In this document: positions 37,141-47,399 of the stretch, in pieces
Layout: every line of letters begins with the position of its first letter
How positions within the stretch are numbered: position 1 is the stretch's first letter
Assembly: GCA_910587235.1 (NCBI GenBank)
Contig: CAJUKD010000011.1
Coordinates: 1 to 64,000 of the forward strand
DNA: 64,000 bases
Origin: an uncultured Muribaculaceae bacterium
GTDB taxonomy: Bacteria; Bacteroidota; Bacteroidia; Bacteroidales; Muribaculaceae
Direction: 5' to 3'
Notes under the pieces: generated by a model
What the model saw: only the letters and a program-made list of their open reading frames with translations
Database searches by the model: none
Told to the model about the DNA's origin: nothing
Program-made: the position numbers and the translations under genes

Positions 37141-40100
37141 CGTCAGAAAAAAGCCGCTTCATAAACCCTTCGATAACTACAGCAGCCGAATGGCCTGCAC
37201 CGGAGTTCAGCAACGGCAGTAATGAGAACTGGTATTATATCGCGATGAGCTTCGGCGATGCTGTTATTCAGGACCCCGGCGACAGTCGGAACTGCTCGAC
37301 GCGTCTGCCGAATGCTACCCGCACGTCGCAACAGTGGAAGTTTGTCGGCTCTGCCGACGCATTCACCATTATAAGCCGCGACGGCAATGTAGCTGTTGCT
37401 ACCGACTATATGACAATGTCGGCCGACGCACAGCAGGCTTCCGTATTTTCTTTGCACCGTAGCACACATCCTGATTTTACCGACTGCTGGGAAGTGGAAG
37501 CAGTGGGTAAAAGCGGCGACCGTACACGTCTTAACAGCTCGAACGGATTTGGTACCGGTCGCACGATAGGTTTCTATACGCCGGGCGATGCAGGCAATGC
37601 CCTGTGTTTCATCTCTGCCGCCACGGTAGCGGCCTCGGCTACAGTACCTGAACGCGAATCGGAATTCGCCGTAACGGGTATGGCAAGCTATACACCCGCC
37701 AATCGCCATACGCTCTGGTACACCTCCCCCGCCACAGCGACTGATTCCAATAATCCATGGATGGAATACGCACTCCCGATAGGCAACGGCCAGTTCGGCG
37801 CGATGATCTAGGCGGCGTAAAGGATGACCACATACAGTTCAATGAAAAAACGCTCTGGACAGGTTCTACTAAAATCCACGGTACGTACCAGAACTTCGGC
37901 GACCTTTTTATCGAGGACATATCCGACGTGTTCGGTACTACGGCCGACAAAGCCGTAAGTAACTACGTCCGCACTCTCGACATGACCAAGGGTATCGCTA
38001 CGGCTGAATATACCTCGCCTGATGGAGCTGTAAAATATCGCCGCGAGTACATCGCCAGCAATCCTGACGGAGTCGTGGCGCTTAGACTGAGCGCTTCGCA
38101 GGCCGGCATGATCAGCATACGCACGAGGCTCTATCCCGGCGTCCGCCGTGGACTGCTCCTTGTGAGCTGCTCCGACGGCGGTGTTATGGAGTTCGAAGGC
38201 AAGCTCACGCTGCTCGATTTCAAGGCAAGGGTGAAAATCGTGCCTGTAGGCGGCACTATGACCGCTAACGCCGACAATATCGAGGTGCGTGGCGCCGATG
38301 AGGTACTTGTAATAATTGCCGGCTCAACCAACTATGATCCCGTAGCCGCTTCTTATACTTCCGATGCTTCTGCCATGCGAGCCGAAGTTGACAGTCGTGC
38401 CGATGCCGCCGCCGCAAAGGGTTGGGAAAGCTTGCGCTCGGCGCAACTTGCCGACCATTCGGCGCTGATGGCCCGCAGCGAGTTTATAATCGACGGCGCA
38501 GCCAATACCGCTACACCGGAGCAGATGATAACGCAGTACAACAAACGCCGTCCCGACCGTCTGGCTCCCGAGTGCCTTATGCTTGAAGAATTATATTATA
38601 CATTCGGTCGTTACCTGCTTATCGGCTGTTCGCGCGGCGTCGACAGTCCCTCGAACCTGCAAGGTATATGGAACAACAGCATAAAACCGGCATGGGGTTG
38701 CGACATCCATTCCAACATAAACGTGCAGATGAACTACTGACCCGCCGAGAACACAAATCTCAGCGAATTGCACATGCCATTCCTCAACTATGTCTACAAT
38801 ATGGCTCTGGTGCAGCCTCAGTGGCAGGAATATGCACGCCGCTCCAACCAGACCAAAGGATGGACATGCTTCACACAGAACAATATTTTCGGATATTCCG
38901 ACTATGCCGAGAACTATGTCATAGCTAATGCCTGGTATGCCGACCATCTGTGGGAACACTATCTCTATACTCTCGACGCCGATTTTCTGCGTGATCGTGC
39001 ATTGCCCGTCATGGCCTCTTGCGCGGAATTCTGGCTCGAACGTCTGGTCAAGGCCGACGATGGTCGCTGGGTTGCTCCGCAGGAATGGTCGCCCGAGCAC
39101 GGACCCGAAGCCGAAGCCGAAGACGGTACAGCACATGCCCAGCAGATCATATACCGCCTTTTCAGTGCAACCGCCGATGCCATTGATATCCTTGGAGCCG
39201 AAGCATCGGAACAGGCCGGACTGCGCGACGAGATAGTTTCAAAACTCCGTGATCTTGACCCCGGACTGGATACAGAGCTTTATACCGGCGCATGGGGTGA
39301 AACGCTCAATGGTGTGACTTCGGGTACGGAAATCCTGCGCGAGTGGCGTCAGAGCGACTATACTGTAGGCGAGAACGGCCACCGTCATCACTCGCACCTG
39401 ATGGCTCTCTATCCTTTTGACTGGATCACTCCCGAAAGCTCCTGGTTTGATGCTGCCGTAAATTCCCTGGCCATGCGCGGAGATATTTCCACAGGTTGGT
39501 CGCTTGGATAGCGTATAAATCTCTGGGCACGTGCTCTCGACGGCAATCATGCCCATAAGATTATTGAAAGTGCCCTGCGCCATTCCTCCTCTTACGGACA
39601 GAGCAACGGCGCCGGAGGTGTATATTACAATCTTCTCGACTCGCATGCTCCTTTCCAGATCGACGGAAACTTCGGATATACTGCCGGTGTGACAGAAATG
39701 CTTCTGCAGAGCCACGGCGGAGTCCTGCGCCTGTTGCCCGCACTCCCCGACAACTGGGCTAAAGGCCATATCAACGGCCTGCGTGCGCGTGGCAACATGA
39801 CCGTCGACCAGGCATGGAACGCCGGACGTCTGAGCCTTGCGCGCATAACCGCACATGCCGGCGGAAAAATTCGGATCTGCTATACGGGCATAGGTGAAAT
39901 GGATGTGACCGACGATGCCGGCAACAAGGCTCCGGTTTCTGTTATCGATGCCGATAATATAGAACTGACTGCTGATGCAGGTGGAGTGTACGCTATTGTC
40001 AATCCCGAAGCGGGGGTGAACAATTCTGTTGCAGCAGCCGGTATTGAAATCACCTTTTCCGACGGTATAGCCCGGACAAATGCAGACGATGCCTTGATAG

Positions 40101-40240
40101 AAGCATTCGATACAGCAGGTCGGCGTATGGCTTCCGGCCGTAAAGGCTATCTTGATCTGCGTGAGATGACTCCGGGCAGCATGGTAATACTGAAAGCTGT
40201 CAATGCTGAGGGCAGCGCAGTACGCAAAGCCGTACTATAG
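37125..40240 (+). pseudogene. Decayed GH95 alpha-L-fucosidase gene
   Basis: One GH95-like protein can be followed through four fragments. The first (to about 37808) has a lectin-like N-domain ending ALPIGNGQFGAMI. A one-base loss at 37809-37810 shifts to GGVKDDHIQFNEKTLWTGS. An in-frame TGA (38738-38740) then replaces Trp in NVQMNY-W-PAEN. An in-frame TAG (39509-39511) replaces Trp in TGWSLG-W-RINLWARALDGNH. The last fragment carries the family C-terminus (GVYYNLLDSHAPFQIDGNFG). No signal peptide is visible at the 5' end, which abuts the upstream terminator, so the gene is also 5'-truncated. It can no longer make a full enzyme. All fragments after the frameshift share one frame. Confidence 0.88.
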
Positions 40241-40273
40241 TCGTATACGACGTATTATAATTATAAAAGTAAG

Positions 40274-40305
40274 AGGGTGTCGCATATTGAGTGACACCCT
40301 TTTTG
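40274..40305 (+). terminator. Terminator downstream of the GH95 remnant
   Basis: AGGGTGTC (40274-40281) pairs with GACACCCT (40293-40300) and is followed by TTTTT. Confidence 0.75.
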
Positions 40306-40393
40306 TCGTTGTCCGCACGCTTCGTAATATGATTTGATTGGGTCTTATAGTTAAAATAATGGAAAATATGAACAATGGACAGGGGAAAAGCCT

Positions 40394-40401
40394 TAATTTT
40401 G
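40394..40401 (+). promoter_or_regulatory. Putative -7 element of the RND efflux operon
   Basis: TAATTTTG fits TAnnTTTG and lies 80 nt upstream of the adaptor gene. There is no clear -33, so the promoter may be weak or activator-dependent. Confidence 0.45.
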
Positions 40402-40481
40402 TCGAGCGGTAGAAAATCCAGTCAGCACTTTTTCCAATAGAAGAAGTTCACATTAACACAAACAGACACAAGTCATCACTT

Positions 40482-41765
40482 ATGCAACTGAACCAGATCA
40501 AGAATAAAATGACAGATGGTGCCCGATCGATTTCGGGAACGGCCATGAACTCCGTAAAGTCTATTCCTCCACGCCGCCGTCTGTGGATTGTAATAGCCAT
40601 AGTTGTTACCGCCGCTTTGGCTGTAGCGCTGTATTTTGTGTTCCGTCCGCGTCCTGTTCCGCCTGTCCCTCCTGTAGTAGAGGTGCAGAAGGTCGGAACC
40701 GAGGATGTGAATATCTATGGCGAATATGTAGGACGCATACGCGCACAGCAATTTGTCGAGATTCACGCTCGAGTTGAAGGCTATCTTGAACGAATGCTTT
40801 TTGCAGAAGGAACATATATAAATAAAGGACAGACTCTTTTCATCATCGATCCGCGTATCTATCGTGCGCGAGTGAAACGTGCCGAAGCACAGCTCAACAA
40901 GGCTCGTGCGCAGGCCATCAAGGCTGAGCGCGACTTAAACCGCATACGTCCGCTTTATGAGCAGAATGCCGCGAGCCAGCTCGACCTCGACAATGCAATC
41001 GCCGCTTATGAAGGAGCGAATGCCGACGTGGCTGTCTGTGAGGCAGATCTGGTTCAGGCACAGATGGCATTGGACTATACGTCTGTCGAATCTCCTATTT
41101 CGGGCTATATATCAGAACGCAACGCCGACATAGGTTCATACGTCGGTCCCGGCGCACAGTCGTTGCTTGCCACTATAGTCAAGAGCGACACGGTGCGAAT
41201 CGATTTCAGTATGACATCTCTTGAATATCTCCGCTCCAAGGAGCGCAATGTGAATCTCGGATTGCGCGATGAAGAGCGTTCATGGAATCCTTATGTCACC
41301 GTAACCCTTGCCGACGGCAGCGTATATCCTTACAGCGGACTTGTCGATTTTGCCGATCCTCAGGTCGACTCCAAGACCGGCACATTTTCGGTGCGTGCCG
41401 AGATGCCTAACCCCGACCACCGTCTGCTGCCGGGCCAGTTCACGCGTGTGAAACTGCTTATGGACGTGCGCGAGGATGCCGTGATGGTTCCGTCGAAAGC
41501 TCTTATGATGGAGGATGGCAGCGTGTATATCTTTGTTGTTCGTTCCGACGGAGTGGTGGAGAAACGCTTTGTCGAAACAGGACCGGAATCCGGCAATAAT
41601 ACAGTGATAGAACGCGGTCTGAGCGCCGGAGAGAACATTGTAGTCGAAGGTATCCACAAACTGTCGCACGGAATGAATGTACGGGCTGTTGAGGCTCCGG
41701 CGTCCGGGACAGAATCGCCGGCAGAAGATAATGCCGCTTCCGACGTGGAGGGCGGCGATGAATAA
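40482..41765 (+). CDS. RND efflux periplasmic adaptor (membrane fusion protein)
   Basis: This 427-residue adaptor links the inner-membrane RND pump to the outer-membrane channel. It has a cytosolic N-terminus of about 33 residues, a TM anchor (about 34-53), the lipoyl/barrel-sandwich motif EIHARVEGYLERMLFAEGTYINKGQTLFII and a coiled-coil hairpin (about 130-190; AEAQLNKARAQAIKAERDL). The second lipoyl half and beta-barrel domains (LPGQFTRVKLLM) follow. The TM anchor is used instead of a lipid anchor. Its TAA overlaps the permease ATG (TAATG). Confidence 0.93.
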   Translation: MQLNQIKNKMTDGARSISGTAMNSVKSIPPRRRLWIVIAIVVTAALAVALYFVFRPRPVPPVPPVVEVQKVGTEDVNIYGEYVGRIRAQQFVEIHARVEGYLERMLFAEGTYINKGQTLFIIDPRIYRARVKRAEAQLNKARAQAIKAERDLNRIRPLYEQNAASQLDLDNAIAAYEGANADVAVCEADLVQAQMALDYTSVESPISGYISERNADIGSYVGPGAQSLLATIVKSDTVRIDFSMTSLEYLRSKERNVNLGLRDEERSWNPYVTVTLADGSVYPYSGLVDFADPQVDSKTGTFSVRAEMPNPDHRLLPGQFTRVKLLMDVREDAVMVPSKALMMEDGSVYIFVVRSDGVVEKRFVETGPESGNNTVIERGLSAGENIVVEGIHKLSHGMNVRAVEAPASGTESPAEDNAASDVEGGDE

Positions 41766-44700
41766 TGAAGCGTAATTTTTTTCTGGATCATCCGGTTTTC
41801 TCGACTGTAATATCGGTCGTGATAGTCATTGTGGGTATCATAGGCCTGCAATTGCTTCCCATCGACCAGTATCCCCAGATTGTACCTCCGGTAGTGAATG
41901 TGTCGGCTTCATATCCCGGCGCCGACGCCCGGACGGTCAGTCAGGCTGTTGCCACTCCGATAGAGCAGCAGCTTAACGGCACTCCGGGTATGATCTACAT
42001 GGAATCGACATCGACTAATACCGGCGGATTTTCCGCTGTAATCACTTTTGACATATCCACCGACCCCGATCTGGCGGCGGTCGATATCCAGAACCGTATC
42101 AAAATAGCCGAGGCACGCCTGCCGGCGGAAGTCGTACAGAACGGCATAGCTGTCGAGAAGCAGGCTCCAAGCAAGCTGCTGACAATAGCCATACAGAGTT
42201 CCGACCCTAAGTTCGACGAAATATATCTGTCGAACTATGCGACCCTTAATGTGCTCGACCTGCTGCGTCGTGTGCCCGGCGTCGGTAGTGTGTCGAATGT
42301 CGGCAGCCGCTATTATGCCATGCGTATCTGGGTGCAGCCTGACAAACTCGCCGACCTCGGACTTACGGTGAAAGACCTTCAGGATGTGCTGCGCGATCAG
42401 AACCGCGAGTCTGCCGCCGGCGTGCTCGGCGACGCACCTATCGATGGTGTCGACGTGACGATACCCATCACGGCACAGGGCCGTCTGTCGTCTGTCGACG
42501 ATTTCGAGCAGATTGTGGTGCGAGCTAATCCCGACGGATCCATAATCCGCATGAAAGACGTTGCCCGCGTGTCGCTGGAAGCTCAGTCTTACTCCACCGA
42601 GAGCGGTATCGACGGTGGAAACGCAGCCGTCCTCAACATCAATATGCTTCCCGGAGCCAATGCCATGGAAGTAGCGGATAACGTCAAGAAGACCATGGAA
42701 GAAATAAGCCACGGTTTTCCCGAAGGGGTGACTTATTCCATTCCGTTCGACACAACGACCTATATCAGTGCTTCGATACATCATGTCTATCGTACGCTTT
42801 TCGAGGCTTTGCTGCTTGTGATTCTGGTGGTATTCCTGTCATTGCAGAGCTGGAGAGCCACGCTTATACCACTTGTGGCTGTCCCGATCTCGCTTATCGG
42901 AACTTTCGGTGTGATGCTGCTTTTCGGTTTCACGCTGAACATGATGACGCTTCTCGGGCTTATCCTTGCCATAGGCATCGTGGTCGACGACGCCATAGTA
43001 GTGGTGGAGAATGTCGACCGCATAATGCACGAGAAGAAAATAGGAGCGCGCGAAGCAACCCGCGAGGCCATGTCCAATCTCAGCGGGGCGCTGATAGCAA
43101 TGTCGCTTGTCCTCTGTGCCGTGTTCGTGCCTGTCAGCTTTCTCGGTGGCATCAGCGGCCAGCTGTACCGTCAGTTCACGGTCACTATCGCCGTGTCGGT
43201 AGTCATATCCACGGTGGTGGCACTTACCTTGAGTCCCGTTATGTGTGCGGCCTTCCTGCGTCCCGATACCGGACGCAAGAACCGCTTTTTCCGCCGTATA
43301 AATCTTGTACTTGCACGAAGCAACCGTTTCTACGGACGCATTGTATCCCGTTCGATGGATCGTCCGCGCCGCATGTTCGCGTTCTTCGGTGTGGTTATCG
43401 CAGCCATATTCCTTATGAACAGCCTGTTGCCTCAGAGCTTCATGCCGCAGGAAGACCAGGGATATTTCACTGTGGAACTGGAGTTGCCCGAAGGAGCCAC
43501 AATCGAACGCACGCGTGAAGTGACCGAGCGTGCCATGACTTTCCTTGCAAGCCGGCCTGAGGTGGATCATGTGCTCAACGTTACCGGTTCAAGCCCGCGC
43601 GTCGGAACCAATCAGGCACGCAGCCAGTTGACTGTAATACTCAAACCGTGGGGCGAGCGTCCGTCGGACTCTTTGGATAAACTGATGGCACTGGCGCGCA
43701 CGGAATTCGAAAGTTATCCGGAGGCAAAAGCATATCTGTCGACGCCTGCCATCATACCCGGACTTGGTACTTCCGGCGGTTTTGAACTCGCTCTTGAAGC
43801 ACGTGGCGATGCAACATACAGTGATCTGCGTAATGCGCTGGACACACTTATGCACTATGCTTCGGCACGACCTGAATTCATGCACCTGTCGTCGACCATG
43901 CAGACAGGAATACCGCAGCTCCGCTATAACGTCGACCGCGACCGTGCGCGTATGCAGGGCGTTCCACTTGCCGACATATTCAGCACCATGAAGGCCTTTA
44001 CCGGCTCGCTGTATGTCAACGATTTCAACCTGTTCAACCGTGTGTACCGCGTGTATATACAGGCAGAAGCACCCTACCGGGCTTATCAGGATAATCTTAA
44101 ACTCTTTTTCGTCCGCGGCTCAGGTGGCACTATGGTGCCTGTGACGGCCTTGGGAACTACAAGCCATACCACAGGCTCCGGAACCATAAAGAGGTTCAAT
44201 ATGTTCAATGCCGCTCTTGTCACGGGTGAAGCTGCCCATGGCTATAGTTCAGGACAGGCTATGGAAGCGCTTGAAGATATAGTGGCTACACGTCTGCCAT
44301 CGAATATCGACATAGACTGGAGCGGTCTTTCATATCAGGAAAAGCACGAGAGCGGCAAGACGGGACTGGTGCTTGCTTTGGCTTTCCTTTTCGTGTTCCT
44401 CTTTCTGGCTGCGCAGTACGAAAGCTGGACGGTGCCTATAGCGGTGCTTCTGTCCTTGCCTGTGGCAGGCATAGGCGCATATCTGGGTATCTGGCTGTTC
44501 GGACTTGAGAACAACATATATTTCCAGATCGGATTGGTGATGCTTGTCGGCCTTGTGGCCAAGAACGCTATTCTTATTGTGGAATTCGCCAAGGAGGAAG
44601 TCGAGAAAGGCAGTTCGCCGCGGCAGGCTGCCATGGTAGCCATGAGGTTGCGTTTCCGTCCTATCGTGATGACCTCGCTGGCTTTCATGCTCGGTCTTCT

Positions 44701-44863
44701 TCCTCTTGTCTTTGCTTCAGGTCCGGGTTCGGCAAGCCGTCGCGGCATAGGCACCGGTGTGTTCTTCGGAATGCTTGCGGCCATAACTATAGGACTTGTT
44801 TTCGTTCCATTCTTCTTTGTTTGGGTCTATAAGATTAAAAACCGTTTTGTGAAGTCAAAATGA
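41765..44863 (+). CDS. RND multidrug efflux permease (HAE1 family)
   Basis: This 1,032-residue, twelve-helix inner-membrane pump is driven by proton influx. It starts FFLDHPVFSTVISVVIVIVG as in AcrB. The paired aspartates of the proton relay are in GIVVDDAIVVVENVDRIM (about 405-420), with the matching C-terminal half motif VGLVAKNAILIVEFAKEE. The porter-domain motif QSFMPQEDQGYF is present. Substrate range is unknown. It overlaps both neighbours by 1-4 nt, so the three subunits are translationally coupled. Confidence 0.95.
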   Translation: MKRNFFLDHPVFSTVISVVIVIVGIIGLQLLPIDQYPQIVPPVVNVSASYPGADARTVSQAVATPIEQQLNGTPGMIYMESTSTNTGGFSAVITFDISTDPDLAAVDIQNRIKIAEARLPAEVVQNGIAVEKQAPSKLLTIAIQSSDPKFDEIYLSNYATLNVLDLLRRVPGVGSVSNVGSRYYAMRIWVQPDKLADLGLTVKDLQDVLRDQNRESAAGVLGDAPIDGVDVTIPITAQGRLSSVDDFEQIVVRANPDGSIIRMKDVARVSLEAQSYSTESGIDGGNAAVLNINMLPGANAMEVADNVKKTMEEISHGFPEGVTYSIPFDTTTYISASIHHVYRTLFEALLLVILVVFLSLQSWRATLIPLVAVPISLIGTFGVMLLFGFTLNMMTLLGLILAIGIVVDDAIVVVENVDRIMHEKKIGAREATREAMSNLSGALIAMSLVLCAVFVPVSFLGGISGQLYRQFTVTIAVSVVISTVVALTLSPVMCAAFLRPDTGRKNRFFRRINLVLARSNRFYGRIVSRSMDRPRRMFAFFGVVIAAIFLMNSLLPQSFMPQEDQGYFTVELELPEGATIERTREVTERAMTFLASRPEVDHVLNVTGSSPRVGTNQARSQLTVILKPWGERPSDSLDKLMALARTEFESYPEAKAYLSTPAIIPGLGTSGGFELALEARGDATYSDLRNALDTLMHYASARPEFMHLSSTMQTGIPQLRYNVDRDRARMQGVPLADIFSTMKAFTGSLYVNDFNLFNRVYRVYIQAEAPYRAYQDNLKLFFVRGSGGTMVPVTALGTTSHTTGSGTIKRFNMFNAALVTGEAAHGYSSGQAMEALEDIVATRLPSNIDIDWSGLSYQEKHESGKTGLVLALAFLFVFLFLAAQYESWTVPIAVLLSLPVAGIGAYLGIWLFGLENNIYFQIGLVMLVGLVAKNAILIVEFAKEEVEKGSSPRQAAMVAMRLRFRPIVMTSLAFMLGLLPLVFASGPGSASRRGIGTGVFFGMLAAITIGLVFVPFFFVWVYKIKNRFVKSK

Positions 44864-46251
44864 AAAAATACATTCCCATATATATACTGCTTTTCTGTTT
44901 GGCCTCCGTGTTTGCCGTTTCTTGCTCTGGGGTAAAGAAATGTGCACCTCCGCAGCTTGACCTTCCCGCTCAGCTGGCTTCGGGTGCTGCCGGCGACACG
45001 CTTACACTTGCCGACATAGACTGGTGGACTTTTTACGGCGATTCGGCATTGTGCCGTATAATACGCGCCACACTCGACAACAACAAGAATCTGCTTGCCG
45101 CCGCCGCCCGTGTCGAGGAACTTCAGCAGCTCTACCGCATAGACCGTGTGGGCCTTTTCCCGACACTCGGCATCAATATTGCCGCCGATCATGAAACTAA
45201 TGATTATGCCAACGAAAGTTTTAAACGCGATCCTGAATTCGATGTCAAGGCGACTTTAAGCTGGGAGATAGATCTGTGGGGGCGTCTGCGTTGGGCAAAG
45301 CGCAGCGGCCGTGCGCGGTGGATGGCTACTGTCGAAGAACAGCGTGCCATGCGTGTGACTCTTATTGCGGAGGCTGCAACGGCTTATTTCAATATGCTGG
45401 CATTGCGCAACGAACTCGCCATCGTCCGACGCACTATGGATAACCGTGCGGAAGGAGTGGCTAAGGCCCGCCTGCGTTTTGAAGGAGGTCTGACTTCGGA
45501 GCTTGTCTACCAGCAGGCTCAGGTGGAATATGCCACTACGGCCGCTCTTGTTCCTAACCTCGAGAGCCGTATAAAAACAACTGAAAACATGCTTGCCGTA
45601 CTTATGGGGGCATATCCAGGGGCGCCCATACCTACAGGCCAGTCGGTTTCGACCGAAGTAATACCTTCCGACGCACTTCCGTTAGGGCTGCCTTCACAGC
45701 TTTTGCGTCGTCGTCCCGATCTGCGGGCGGCTGAATTGAAGCTTCAGTCGTCGATGGCTGAGGTAGGTATTGCGTGGGCCGACCGTTTCCCGCGTCTGTC
45801 GTTCAGTCTGCAGGGCGGTTGGGAGAACGACGACCTGCGCTCTCTCTTCAGTTCGCCCTTTTCCTATGTAGCCGGAGCCATTGCAGGTCCTATCTTTGAT
45901 TTCGGAAAGAAGAAAGCATCCTATAAGGCCGCTCTGGCGCGCTACGAGCAGTCGCGTCTGGCTTACGAACAGAGGGTGCTTGAGGCTTTCCGCGAAACAG
46001 ACGATGCAGTTATTGCCTTTCGTAAAATCCGTAGTACAGCCGAGCTGAAAGCTATTTCCAACAATGCTGCCCGAAAATATGTCGATCTTGCCGAACTGCA
46101 GTATCGAGGCGGGAGTATAAACTACATAGAGGTTCTTGATGCCCAGCGTCGTTATTTCAATGCGCAGATAGAACTCAGCAACGCCGTGCGCGACGAGAAT
46201 CTTTCACTTGTACGTCTTTACAAAGCCCTTGGAGGAGGCTGGAAAGACTGA
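44860..46251 (+). CDS. TolC-family outer-membrane efflux lipoprotein
   Basis: This 463-residue outer-membrane factor has its lipobox at VSC (Cys22). It has two OEP repeats with DWWTFYGDSALCRIIRATLDNN, SWEIDLWGRLRWAKRS, LPSQLLRRRPDLRAAE and GPIFDFGKKKASY...YRGGSINYIEVLDAQR, all typical of NodT/OprM-type channels. The ATGA overlap with the permease completes an adaptor-pump-channel operon. Its stop lies 2 nt from the convergent GH16 stop, with no terminator between them. Confidence 0.94.
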   Translation: MKKYIPIYILLFCLASVFAVSCSGVKKCAPPQLDLPAQLASGAAGDTLTLADIDWWTFYGDSALCRIIRATLDNNKNLLAAAARVEELQQLYRIDRVGLFPTLGINIAADHETNDYANESFKRDPEFDVKATLSWEIDLWGRLRWAKRSGRARWMATVEEQRAMRVTLIAEAATAYFNMLALRNELAIVRRTMDNRAEGVAKARLRFEGGLTSELVYQQAQVEYATTAALVPNLESRIKTTENMLAVLMGAYPGAPIPTGQSVSTEVIPSDALPLGLPSQLLRRRPDLRAAELKLQSSMAEVGIAWADRFPRLSFSLQGGWENDDLRSLFSSPFSYVAGAIAGPIFDFGKKKASYKAALARYEQSRLAYEQRVLEAFRETDDAVIAFRKIRSTAELKAISNNAARKYVDLAELQYRGGSINYIEVLDAQRRYFNAQIELSNAVRDENLSLVRLYKALGGGWKD

Positions 46252-46253
46252 TT

Positions 46254-47153
46254 TTAATGCAGGTCGGCGGGAACGTACACACGCACGTAATCCACATAGT
46301 ATTGCGCCGGAAACGGAGTGTCTGACAGCGGACCGCCGTTGTCGCCGCCAAGAGCAAGGTTGAGCCAGACTCCGTGGAGTTGTTCAGGGTCGCGGTATGG
46401 ATTGTAGCCGTCGAGATTGAAGTATTCGGACTGTGGGTTGCCGTTTACGGTCTGGTCGAGGTCGATGTCGTTGAGCATGCGGTCGTCGACATATATCTTG
46501 ATGCTTTCATTGGTCCATTCCATGCGCCATACATGGTATTTGTCGGCGAAGTCGTTGTCGAATGTACTCATGCGCGGAGCCTTGGAATTCCATCGTGCGT
46601 CCCATTTTTTGTTGCCGCCCCAAGCCACATTGGCGTGAATCGCGTCGCCGTAGTATTCCATCACGTCGATTTCGCCGTTGTATGGCCACTCAAATTTACT
46701 TCCGCAACTCCAGATTGCCGGCCAATAGCCTGTGCCTACGGGAATTTTTGCGCGTACTTCGTAGATGCCCTGATTGAAGCGGTAGGGGTCTTTTGCAATT
46801 ATGGATGATGATGTATATTCGGCATAACGGTCTTTTGTCCTCCAGTCGGACGACATAGGCACATAAGCGTCGTTCTCGATGCGCTCTTTGCGAGCTTCGA
46901 TTATCAGATTGCCGTCGCGTACGATGGCATTGTTTTCGGTATAATACTGTTTTTCGTGGTTGCGGCAGAAACCATGTTCATATCCCCATACGTCGGGATT
47001 TGGCTTGTCGCCGGAGTCGAATTCGTCGCTGAAAGCAAGTCTGTAGCCAGGATACTTGTTTGCGATTTCATTGTCGTTCTCTTCGCCGAGAGCAGGAACT
47101 GCAGACATTAAGGATGCAAATATTGCAAATGCGATAAATCTTGATTTTGTCAT
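46254..47153 (-). CDS. Secreted GH16 beta-glucanase (laminarinase-like)
   Basis: This 299-residue enzyme has a signal peptide (about 1-23). The GH16 catalytic motif ExDxxE is intact as GEIDVMEYYG (Glu161 nucleophile, Asp163, Glu166 acid/base), with supporting YWPAIWSCG and the terminal YYVDYVRVY strand. It should cleave beta-1,3- or mixed-linkage glucans; exact specificity cannot be read. The start at 47151-47153 gives a clean signal peptide and lies 31 nt from a promoter. An in-frame start 11 codons upstream is less likely. It is standalone, without adjacent SusCD genes. Confidence 0.92.
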   Translation of the reverse strand: MTKSRFIAFAIFASLMSAVPALGEENDNEIANKYPGYRLAFSDEFDSGDKPNPDVWGYEHGFCRNHEKQYYTENNAIVRDGNLIIEARKERIENDAYVPMSSDWRTKDRYAEYTSSSIIAKDPYRFNQGIYEVRAKIPVGTGYWPAIWSCGSKFEWPYNGEIDVMEYYGDAIHANVAWGGNKKWDARWNSKAPRMSTFDNDFADKYHVWRMEWTNESIKIYVDDRMLNDIDLDQTVNGNPQSEYFNLDGYNPYRDPEQLHGVWLNLALGGDNGGPLSDTPFPAQYYVDYVRVYVPADLH

Positions 47154-47183
47154 GATCTGATATGTCGGTATTATTGTCAGAAA

Positions 47184-47214
47184 CAAAGTTAATATAGGAC
47201 AATACGTCGGGCAA
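47184..47214 (-). promoter_or_regulatory. Promoter of the GH16 gene
   Basis: TTG (47212-47214), 20 nt, then TAACTTTG (47184-47191) on the minus strand, 31 nt upstream of the start codon. Confidence 0.7.
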
Positions 47215-47399
47215 TCCCTTTTTTTGAAAATAAAGGGGCGTATTCCGTCAATCAGTAATATCTGAAGATGTGTCGCGGTATTATGCCGATTCTTACTTGT
47301 TTTTTACGAATTCAGGCATTTTTTGCGTCCGTGTGCTGATGGGTGTGCATATGCTGTCGCGTCACAGTCCGGCCTCCGGCTGGGGTTTCCATGTCCCTT

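Noticed and set aside
38738..39511. Programmed stop-codon readthrough or a recoded Trp codon in the GH95 gene
   Set aside because: The two stops are of different types (TGA and TAG), a frameshift and a missing 5' end are also present, and neighbouring genes use both stops normally, so simple decay is the better explanation.
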